A stretch of 64,000 nt of DNA, from assembly GCA_031394355.1 (NCBI GenBank), contig JANNSU010000081.1, positions 1 to 64,000 on the forward strand. Direction: 5' to 3'. This document shows, piece by piece, positions 58,217-64,000 of this stretch (position 1 is its first letter; every line of letters begins with the position of its first letter). Source of the DNA: JAEUMY01 sp031394355 (GTDB lineage Bacteria; Pseudomonadota; Gammaproteobacteria; Burkholderiales; Usitatibacteraceae). Below the pieces are notes generated by a model. That model searched no databases. It was not told the DNA's origin and saw only the letters and a program-made list of their open reading frames with translations. The translations under genes and the position numbers were made by a program.

Positions 58217-58228
58217 CAATTATAATCG
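58217..58228. promoter_or_regulatory. Overlapping -10 elements of divergent ETF-QO and thioesterase genes
   Basis: AATTATAATC holds TATAAT on the plus strand (58221-58226) and, by overlap, TATAAT on the minus strand (complement of 58219-58224). It lies 42 bases before the thioesterase start and about 33 before ETF-QO. No clear -35 element was identified on either side. Confidence 0.5.
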
Positions 58229-58267
58229 CAGGCATCTCCTTCACCCCGCGCGCTGCTGCCATTGCCC

Positions 58268-58708
58268 ATGAACATGACCGAAATCGTGAAAGGACCCCTG
58301 CTGCAGCAAACGCTTGTTCCCATCCGCTGGGGCGACATGGATGCGATGGGGCATGTGAACAACATCATCCATTTGCAGTATTGCGAGCAGTGCCGTGTGG
58401 AATGGAAATCGCGACTAGCCAAGCATCTGCAAGGCACGCAGCAGGGCATGATCGTGAAGAAGTCCGCCATGACCTATCACCGGCCGCTGCTGTATCCCGG
58501 CACGGTGGAGGTGCGCATGTTTGCCGGTCAGGTGGGCCGAACCAGCTTCACGCAGCACTACGAGCTGCGCCTCGACAAGCAGGGACTTGATGACGATGCC
58601 ACGCTGTTTGCAGAGGCTGAGTTTGTCATTGTCTGGTTCGACTATGCCACCAACGCAGCGACGCCCATCCCTGCGAATATTCGCAGCATGCTGGCGGGGG
58701 CTGCGTGA
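58268..58708 (+). CDS. YbgC-like acyl-CoA thioesterase (4HBT)
   Basis: 146 residues from ATG 58268 (MNMTEIVKGP); a TTG at 58262 would add two. Hot-dog fold: VPIRWGDMDAMGHVNNIIHLQ contains the active-site aspartate and the central-helix start, with QYCEQCRVEWK and SAMTYHRPLLYPG following. It hydrolyses acyl-CoA or acts on a related thioester in the cytoplasm. It overlaps crcB by GTGA, so they are coupled, perhaps by chance of layout. It shares its upstream region with ETF-QO. Confidence 0.85.
   Translation: MNMTEIVKGPLLQQTLVPIRWGDMDAMGHVNNIIHLQYCEQCRVEWKSRLAKHLQGTQQGMIVKKSAMTYHRPLLYPGTVEVRMFAGQVGRTSFTQHYELRLDKQGLDDDATLFAEAEFVIVWFDYATNAATPIPANIRSMLAGAA
58673..58684. repeat. Iterated palindrome GCGAATATTCGC, exact
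   Basis: Near the 3' end of the thioesterase gene, Ala-Asn-Ile-Arg frame; flanked T...A. Confidence 0.95.
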
Positions 58709-59094
58709 CCGCCACACTGGGCGGATTCATCGCGGTGGGATGTGGCGCCGCGCTGGGTGCCTGGCTGCGCTGGGGGCTGTCGATGTGGCTCAACGATCGG
58801 CACACATGGATTCCGTTGGGCACGCTGGCGGCAAATTTGATCGGCGGCTACAGCGTCGGGCTGGCCGTAGCATGGCTCGCCCTGCACGCAGACATCAGCC
58901 CAGAGTGGCGGTTGTTCCTGGTAACCGGGCTGCTTGGGGGGCTGACCACGTTTTCTTCGTATTCGGCGGAAGTGGTGGGACTGATTCAGCGCGGCAGTAT
59001 TGGCTGGGCGATCGGCTTGGCACTGATGCATCTGGCGGGGTCTCTCGTGCTGACGTGGCTGGGCTTCCTGACGGTCAAAGGGATGGTCCCGTAG
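58705..59094 (+). CDS. crcB: Fluoride channel CrcB (Fluc)
   Basis: 129 residues from GTG 58705, overlapping the thioesterase stop. Four membrane helices. GGFIAVGCGAALGAWLRWGL, GTLAANLIGGYSVG and VTGLLGGLTTFSSYSAEV are the canonical Fluc motifs, including the Phe and Ser/Thr lining of the pore. It forms a dual-topology dimer that exports fluoride. No fluoride riboswitch is visible, since the gene starts inside its neighbour. Confidence 0.95.
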   Translation: MTATLGGFIAVGCGAALGAWLRWGLSMWLNDRHTWIPLGTLAANLIGGYSVGLAVAWLALHADISPEWRLFLVTGLLGGLTTFSSYSAEVVGLIQRGSIGWAIGLALMHLAGSLVLTWLGFLTVKGMVP

Positions 59095-59194
59095 GGCTCA
59101 ACGCATAGCAGTGAATATTGGGGCGAAAGTGCCCCGGCAATTGTCCGCAAAAGCCGCCAAAAAAAAGTGCTGGCATGCCCCCCGTTGCGGTTGT

Positions 59195-59200
59195 TATACT
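59195..59200 (+). promoter_or_regulatory. Possible -10 element upstream of the usher-like gene
   Basis: TATACT in TTGTTATACTGAC, in the 246-base gap (59095-59340) before the usher-like gene. No convincing -35 hexamer 17 bases upstream. The rest of the gap holds an A-rich run (59159-59166) and no gene I would support. Confidence 0.3.
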
Positions 59201-59340
59201 GACTTGTCAAAAACAACCCGTAACTCCACGAAGTTAAAGCGTTTTTTGGTTAATCATGCGCAATTGTCCGGGCACAACCCGAAACCCATTTCGTCTGGCA
59301 TTTGCCAGATGCGTTGCGGCGTGGCTGACGCGGCCCTGAG

Positions 59341-61785
59341 ATGAGCGTCAATCGTGCCGTCACGGGGGCGTGCCTGTTGCTGCTGTCGGTGATGGCTGCC
59401 AGTGGGCCGGTCGTCGTTCATGCGAAGCAGGCAAACGCTGTACCCGTGATCGACGATGCTGCAACGTCTGAAGCGCTTTCCCGACGCATCGCGGAATCCC
59501 GCCGCACTGGCATCTGGACAGTGCAGGAAGGTGATCATCTCTATCGCATCGCGCGGCATTTTTTCCCCGATGATCGGGTGATGATCGAGCGCGTGCGCAC
59601 GCAGCTTATTGTCCGCAATGCCCATGCATTCCTCATGGGCAAGCCCGGGCTCCTCATCGTGGGGGCGAAACTCAATTTGCCGATAGAGTTGATCGAGCCG
59701 GCCCAGTTTATTAAACCCGCCACGCCTGTCAAGCCAAGCGTACCCGTTGCATCCGGGGCACCGAAGGCAGCTCCACCCTCAGGTCAGCCTGCGGCATCAA
59801 CCAGCGCCAGGACGCCGACAACCGCGACGATTCCCGCCGCCGCTGTAGCGCAGGCGGACACCGTCATCACGCGGCTGGATCCTGGCGTACCCGCGGCAAG
59901 ACCGGCAACGCAGACTGTGACGCCGCCTGCTTACGTGGACAAGGTCATCGAGGGTCTTTCCGGGTCCGATGAGTCTGTTGATATCGCCAGTGAGCAAACA
60001 GGGCGACCGGGACGCCGCACGCTCAGTGCGGGACTTTCCCATGTGGCTCGCGACCGGACAGGCAGCACATCGCGTGATACCGCCATCGATCTGCGCCTCA
60101 CCACAGAAACGCTGGACCATGGCGACTTCCGGCTCGATCTGCAGGGGGTCCGGTTCCAGCCCGGTCCACAGGACTTGCTGCCGTCACGCCGCAGTATCAA
60201 TGGAACGCTGTTTCACTCCCAGTTTCCGTTACCCGGCGGCGTGACCGCTGACAGTGCCGTGGGTGTGGTGCGTTCGCTGCAACCGCTCTGGCTTTCCAGC
60301 TCTGCCCGGGTTGTACTGCCGAGCACGTTGATGTCCGGATTCACCACCCGTCTCGGTAGCGATCGTGGTGAAGCCCGGTTTGCTTATGGTGAACCTGGCC
60401 GCCTCGCGGGCGTCGGAATCCTTGACTTTGAACGCACCAGCGGACGGTTCGCGTCGGCAGCAGGAAGCTATGCCCTGGCACCCGGTTGGCAAGCGGGTGG
60501 CGCATTGGTCAGGCTGACAGGAAGCAACATCGTCCCCGACCACACGGCAGTCACGGCAGCAATCGACTATGCGCCATCCAGCGCACTGCGCGGCAAGACC
60601 CAGCTTCTGGCCAATGCGGGCGGCAATCGCGGCGTCTGGTCCGACTGGGAGATCAATCATCAGCGTTGGCGCCACCGGACTGGTGTCTATCATCTCGATC
60701 CTGACCTTCTGTTTGGTGATTCCCGACCACAAAGTGACGTGCGTGGTGCGTATTGGCGTTCCGAACTCCGTCGAGGATTCAACACGTTTGTAGTTGGCGT
60801 CGACAGCAATCAGACGAATATTCGCAATGACGCTGCCCGCTCAGGCACGGCGAGCGACGGCGCCTACGGCAGTGCCGCCTTGCGGCTGGATCGCAACACT
60901 TCCGTCGGCGCGAGCCTGTCCTTGCGCAAGGAGCGGCCACGGCAAGGATCAGCTCTGCCACGAGAGGTGGTCGTTGCAAGTGCTTTTGGTTCCCGCCAGA
61001 CAGGCCTCGGCTTCACCCGTATCGACGGCACAGTCAACCAGACCCGTGCACAAGACAGCGAAAAGGAATCCGTCACATCGGTTCAACTCTCCCATGACTT
61101 TCCCCGCTGGAACCAGGTGACCGTGTCTTCTTCACTTGCCATGACACGCGAGAACCTGGCGGACGGCCGTGTCAACCGCCAGGTGGCCACCGTCAGCCTG
61201 CGCGGTCCGCTCTTTGGCAGCATCGCCTGGGATGCCAACCTGTCCTGGGTAAATGTGGACAGTGAAGGGGAGGGCGAACGCGGCTACAACGCCAACGTCG
61301 GCATGGATTGGCCCATCTCTTCAAACTGGGCGGCGAATCTGTCATGGCAACGCAATCAGGTTCGACCCGGTGCGGACAACCCGTTGAGCCCCTTCCGTCG
61401 CGACAACACGGTATTGCTGAGTGTTCGATACGATGCGGCAAGCGGCGTGCCGTACCCGCGCATGGCAGGTCCAGGCGGTCGACTGGGTTCTGGAAATCTC
61501 TCCGGCGCGGTGTTTTACGACGAGAACGGTGACGGTGTGCGCCAGCCCTCTGAACGCGGCGCAGAAAACATTCTGCTGGTGTTGGACGGTCGGTTCTCCA
61601 CAACCACCAATCGCGAGGGGTACTACACGTTCGGCCCCGTTTCACTCGGCACCCATGCAATCAGCGTGCAACTCGAAAGAGTGCCGCTACCGTGGGGTCT
61701 CTCGGACGAGTCGCCTCGTCAAGTTGTGGTCAAGCTCCGGGAAGAAAGCCGGGTCGATATCGGGCTCACCCGCATCAGCCCCTAG
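59341..61785 (+). CDS. LysM-like, beta-barrel, SdrD-B-terminated outer-membrane protein (usher-like)
   Basis: 814 residues. Signal peptide (ACLLLLSVMAASGPVVVHA), then a FimV/LysM-like domain (about 58-118, IWTVQEGDHLYRIARHFFPD and VGAKLNLP), a Pro/Ala-rich linker to about 200, a long strand-rich region (about 230-700) with alternating aromatic and polar residues consistent with an outer-membrane barrel, and a C-terminal carboxypeptidase-regulatory or SdrD-B-like domain (GAVFYDENGDGVRQPSERGA, about 715-790). The barrel plus plug-like C-terminal domain recalls ushers. A PapD-like chaperone and secreted subunit-like genes converge on it 33 bases away, suggesting a variant chaperone-usher fibre system. 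Confidence 0.65.
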   Translation: MSVNRAVTGACLLLLSVMAASGPVVVHAKQANAVPVIDDAATSEALSRRIAESRRTGIWTVQEGDHLYRIARHFFPDDRVMIERVRTQLIVRNAHAFLMGKPGLLIVGAKLNLPIELIEPAQFIKPATPVKPSVPVASGAPKAAPPSGQPAASTSARTPTTATIPAAAVAQADTVITRLDPGVPAARPATQTVTPPAYVDKVIEGLSGSDESVDIASEQTGRPGRRTLSAGLSHVARDRTGSTSRDTAIDLRLTTETLDHGDFRLDLQGVRFQPGPQDLLPSRRSINGTLFHSQFPLPGGVTADSAVGVVRSLQPLWLSSSARVVLPSTLMSGFTTRLGSDRGEARFAYGEPGRLAGVGILDFERTSGRFASAAGSYALAPGWQAGGALVRLTGSNIVPDHTAVTAAIDYAPSSALRGKTQLLANAGGNRGVWSDWEINHQRWRHRTGVYHLDPDLLFGDSRPQSDVRGAYWRSELRRGFNTFVVGVDSNQTNIRNDAARSGTASDGAYGSAALRLDRNTSVGASLSLRKERPRQGSALPREVVVASAFGSRQTGLGFTRIDGTVNQTRAQDSEKESVTSVQLSHDFPRWNQVTVSSSLAMTRENLADGRVNRQVATVSLRGPLFGSIAWDANLSWVNVDSEGEGERGYNANVGMDWPISSNWAANLSWQRNQVRPGADNPLSPFRRDNTVLLSVRYDAASGVPYPRMAGPGGRLGSGNLSGAVFYDENGDGVRQPSERGAENILLVLDGRFSTTTNREGYYTFGPVSLGTHAISVQLERVPLPWGLSDESPRQVVVKLREESRVDIGLTRISP
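60814..60825. repeat. Iterated palindrome, one mismatch (ACGAATATTCGC)
   Basis: Inside the usher-like gene, read as Thr-Asn-Ile-Arg; first base A instead of G. Confidence 0.7.
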
Positions 61786-61818
61786 ATGCTGGGAGGCTGC
61801 TATAGGTCGCTGGCAAGC

Positions 61819-62634
61819 CTACTTGGCAATCGTGCTTTCCACTTTGGCCTTGCCACCTTCCCACTCGATCACGCCATTCAGTTTCAAAGGGAAATTCAAC
61901 GTGCCAGATTTGGCAGCATCGCCCTGAACCCATAGCGGAATGGCCCGCAATTCGCCAGGCAGCACAGGTAAAGGGCTTACCGCAAAGTCCAGCGAAGCGC
62001 CTTTGGCATCCACGCCCGTCAATAGGCCTTCGGGGCGTGCATGCGCGTTGCCAACGTTGCGGAACATCGCAACCGGCGTTGTACGACCATTGACGATTCG
62101 TGTCTGGATGCCTTCCAGGCTCAGATCGGGCTTCGCGTCACCTACACGCAAATAGACAATCACACCGATGCGCCCGAGGATGGGAAGCTGGATATTGCCC
62201 ATCTGTGCAGGTACGCCGGCGTCGGTGGCCTCCAGCATGATGGCGAAGCGGCACAGCCCGGGTTTCGCGTCGGGCGGAATATGCACTTCAAAGCGAAAGC
62301 GCCGCTTTCCCTTGCCGGCAACCCGCACTGTCAGTCGTTCGAGTCGAACCCATGGCCGACAACTGCCCGGAGCAAGCTCGTTGGCGTTGAAGTCCACACC
62401 CGCATCGTCCCGAAGCACCCAGTCTGCGGTCTTGATGCTGTACTCGGCACCTTTGATGTCGTCATTGCCGATTTCGAGAACGTCCTTGACGATGTTTCCT
62501 GGACGGGTATTCAGCTCGAAGCGGGCCGGAACGACATAGGCTGCAAATTGCGCCGCTGCGGGCAGGGCAAGCAGGGCCGTGGTCAGCATAGCGGCGGCAG
62601 CAAGACCTGCACGCAAGCGTTCAGCGAACTTCAA
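61819..62634 (-). CDS. PapD-like periplasmic chaperone
   Basis: 271 residues from the TTG at 62634, which gives M-KFAERLRAGLAAAAML, a signal peptide cut after ALPAAAQ. This start overlaps the previous gene's stop by 14 bases. The mature protein begins FAAYVVPARFELNTRPGNIV and has an immunoglobulin-like strand pattern, with RFRFEVHIPPDAKPGLCRF in the place of the chaperone G/F strands, and two cysteines (SCRPW, GLCRF) that could pair. A longer upstream frame lacks a signal peptide. It would stabilise fibre subunits before delivery to the usher-like protein encoded convergently. Confidence 0.65.
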   Translation of the reverse strand: MKFAERLRAGLAAAAMLTTALLALPAAAQFAAYVVPARFELNTRPGNIVKDVLEIGNDDIKGAEYSIKTADWVLRDDAGVDFNANELAPGSCRPWVRLERLTVRVAGKGKRRFRFEVHIPPDAKPGLCRFAIMLEATDAGVPAQMGNIQLPILGRIGVIVYLRVGDAKPDLSLEGIQTRIVNGRTTPVAMFRNVGNAHARPEGLLTGVDAKGASLDFAVSPLPVLPGELRAIPLWVQGDAAKSGTLNFPLKLNGVIEWEGGKAKVESTIAK

Positions 62635-63112
62635 TTTCAAATTTGGGTTCAAAGCGAATTCCACGCTGGGTGAATCGGGTATCAATAAAAATGGTGAAAT
62701 CGAAGAATTCCACAGTCTGGGCGCGCTCAATCAATCCATCAAATACCAGAGTGCGGCCGCCGGGCATGATGCTGCCAGCCTGCATGGCACCCCGTGCGCG
62801 CCATTCTGCCCGCAAGCCCTCGGGAGCTGTTATGCCGGGAACGAGCTGCGGCAGGCTCAGAAATATCCTTGCTGACTTGCCGCGGAATTCGGCGGTATTG
62901 AGCCGGATTTCAAGATTGGGAACATCGACGACCATGCGCCCGATTCGTTCAGGCGAGAGGGCGTCTTCGCCTTGATACAACCATCTCGGTTTGACCTCAA
63001 CACGTTGTCGCGGGGAGGCGCTGTCATCCAACGATGATGCAACGACAACCTGCCAGGGTCCCAGGGTGGCGGCCATGCATGCCATCAGAAGAGTCTGTCC
63101 TGGCCATTTCAT
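62621..63112 (-). CDS. Secreted protein of the chaperone/subunit cluster, unknown function
   Basis: 163 residues. N-terminal signal-like segment (LLMACMAATLGPWQVVVASS), then a mostly beta domain (VDVPNLEIRLNTAEFRGKSA, GGRTLVFDGLIERAQTVEFF) with no cysteines after the signal. No family recognised. ATGA overlap with the preceding secreted gene and a 14-base overlap with the chaperone gene, so it belongs to the same transcript. It may be a tip or adaptor subunit. Confidence 0.6.
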   Translation of the reverse strand: MKWPGQTLLMACMAATLGPWQVVVASSLDDSASPRQRVEVKPRWLYQGEDALSPERIGRMVVDVPNLEIRLNTAEFRGKSARIFLSLPQLVPGITAPEGLRAEWRARGAMQAGSIMPGGRTLVFDGLIERAQTVEFFDFTIFIDTRFTQRGIRFEPKFEIEVR

Positions 63113-63705
63113 GGCATGCTCAATGTGTAGTTGACGGTGCCATCGTATCGGAAGGTTGCTGCGGCACCTGCAGCATAGACCTGCGCATTGAGAAATCGGA
63201 ATCGTTTGCAGACGCCCACAGCCCTTGGTTCCGTGAAGGTCAGCAGCAATTGCCCTGCAATACCGAGGAAACTCCCACTCGGAATCTCCGCATCGGTTGA
63301 CACCCAGTCGATCTGATTGAACGGGATGGTTCTTCCGCCGGCGCTGGTAAGGTTTGCCGGGCTCGTCACGGTCAAGCTGGCAACACGGTTCAATGTTGCG
63401 TTGTCACGGGCTTGTGCAATGAATCGAACATGATTGGCCGGGCAGGCGGCGAAACCGCCACTCGCGGCTCCGGCTGCCACCGCGACGGTGCCCAAGATGG
63501 GCGTGCCGTTGCCTGCGTTGGCGCCCGTGACGGCAAAGGAGACCAGGTTGGTTCCGCCACCAGTCTGACCAATGCGCAAATAAATTTGCGGTGCACCGTC
63601 AGCGATGATGATTGTGACGGCAGAAGCGGAATGCATGATGACTAGCCCGCTTAGCCCGACAAGCATCGCGGAAACCCGGTTCATGGCTTTGCGGGCTCTC
63701 CTCAT
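63109..63705 (-). CDS. Secreted subunit-like (pilin-like) protein
   Basis: 198 residues. Signal peptide ending near MHSASAVTIII (a later ATG, MNRVSAML, is possible). The mature part is rich in Gly, Ala, Thr and Asn, strand-forming, with two cysteines (FAACPANH and GVCKRFRF) and a C-terminal strand FRYDGTVNYTLSMP like the donor strands of fimbrial subunits. The next gene upstream ends in a very similar strand (GGRVTYTATMP). Overlaps both neighbours by ATGA. No family firmly recognised. Confidence 0.6.
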   Translation of the reverse strand: MRRARKAMNRVSAMLVGLSGLVIMHSASAVTIIIADGAPQIYLRIGQTGGGTNLVSFAVTGANAGNGTPILGTVAVAAGAASGGFAACPANHVRFIAQARDNATLNRVASLTVTSPANLTSAGGRTIPFNQIDWVSTDAEIPSGSFLGIAGQLLLTFTEPRAVGVCKRFRFLNAQVYAAGAAATFRYDGTVNYTLSMP

Positions 63706-64000
63706 GGCATCGTCGCCGTGTACGTTACCCGACCACCCCGTGCGCTGGTCCCGTACGTACCCGGCGCCGGGACGGTTGAATTGACGTAGCCAAACGTCCA
63801 GGTCGCGGTGCGGTTGGTGACAAACGGCGCCGTCGTCAGTACTGGCAAACTCGTGGTACCGCCTGCATTGCTCAGCGTGGGTGCCGGCAGGTTGGCATCG
63901 CTCGTCAGTGTGGAAATCTGGTTGTAGTTGATTCGCGGATCTCCCAAAACGCCGTTGCCAAGTCCGAGGCCTCCACTGTTGTTGGTCGCGGTGATGGTGA
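63702..64000 (-). CDS. Secreted subunit-like protein, C-terminal part (runs off right edge)
   Basis: The minus-strand frame is open from the stop at 63702 to the window end, so at least 99 codons belong to a longer gene. Visible sequence is Thr/Asn/Gly-rich (TATNNSGGLGLGNG, ISTLTSDANLPAPTLSNAGG) and ends GRVTYTATMP, like the last strand of the next subunit gene. No cysteines in the visible part. It is the furthest upstream visible member of the operon; its start and signal peptide are outside the window. Confidence 0.65.
   Translation of the reverse strand, partial: TITATNNSGGLGLGNGVLGDPRINYNQISTLTSDANLPAPTLSNAGGTTSLPVLTTAPFVTNRTATWTFGYVNSTVPAPGTYGTSARGGRVTYTATMP

Noticed and set aside
58410..58425. 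GCGACTAGCC in the thioesterase gene as another end of the 84-base element
   Set aside because: Only the short TAGTCGC end matches and no GCGAATATTGTTG partner is nearby; it encodes a normal part of the protein.
59111..59344. 77-codon frame upstream of the usher-like gene
   Set aside because: No ribosome-binding site or protein features, and it overlaps the likely promoter.
10105..60825. Repeated Ala-Asn-Ile-Arg, Glu-Tyr-Ser and Arg-Ile-Phe-Ala peptides as a shared protein motif
   Set aside because: The same DNA is read in three different frames and occurs between genes as well; the signal is in the DNA.

Overview
The window reads like a chromosomal segment of a GC-rich betaproteobacterium. 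The basis is gene content only: GltIJKL transport, the large NAD-dependent glutamate dehydrogenase, an alaC-hom-thrC cluster next to an Mth938-like gene, TamAB, ETF-ubiquinone oxidoreductase and two CheB-type regulators. Genus and family cannot be fixed from the sequence alone. No rRNA, tRNA or CRISPR array was seen. Coding density is high and no gene-free stretch exceeds 300 bases.

Layout. 0-10.5 kb: the end of an IS3-like element, then a glutamate/aspartate module (minus-strand racemase, LysR regulator and GltI-J-K-L transporter, diverging from a 1608-residue NAD-glutamate dehydrogenase). 10.5-16.2 kb: Mth938-like gene, aminotransferase, GNAT, homoserine dehydrogenase, threonine synthase and a thioesterase, with a GC-rich repeat array between hom and thrC. 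16.3-26.6 kb: an envelope block (TamB, TamA, small membrane protein, MlaA, a FecR-domain secreted protein and a Slam-like TPR/beta-barrel protein). 26.7-31.2 kb: nadC, clpB, rarD. 31.4-36.6 kb: two CheB homologues around a GAF-PAS-GAF-GGDEF-EAL protein; the first CheB lacks catalytic Ser and His. 36.7-43.8 kb: two MFS transporters, a PIN protein, NhaA, Tag, and a HigBA plus Mrr-type accessory patch. 43.8-50.9 kb: an ABC exporter with a lipocalin-like secreted protein, a hypothetical protein and a CPA1 antiporter. 51-55.6 kb: a tightly coupled operon of a P-type ATPase, a degenerate P-type ATPase-like protein and a one-helix basic-tailed protein. 55.7-59.1 kb: membrane protein, CBS protein, ETF-QO, thioesterase, CrcB. 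59.3-64 kb: a LysM/beta-barrel usher-like protein convergent with a PapD-like chaperone and secreted subunit-like genes that run off the right edge.

The most striking signal is not a gene. The 12-base palindrome GCGAATATTCGC occurs 23 times exactly and at least 5 more times with one mismatch, where about 0.004 copies would be expected by chance. It lies in both coding and non-coding DNA and is used in all three reading frames (Ala-Asn-Ile-Arg, Glu-Tyr-Ser, Arg-Ile-Phe-Ala), so selection or spread acts on the DNA. Two further copies are split at the same position, between GCGAATATT and CGC. One is split by an 84-base hairpin-rich segment that adds 28 codons in frame to an ABC ATPase. The other is split by an 18-base segment with the same ends (GTTG...TAGT). 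This suggests the palindrome is either the empty target or the internally deleted scar of a family of small palindromic elements.
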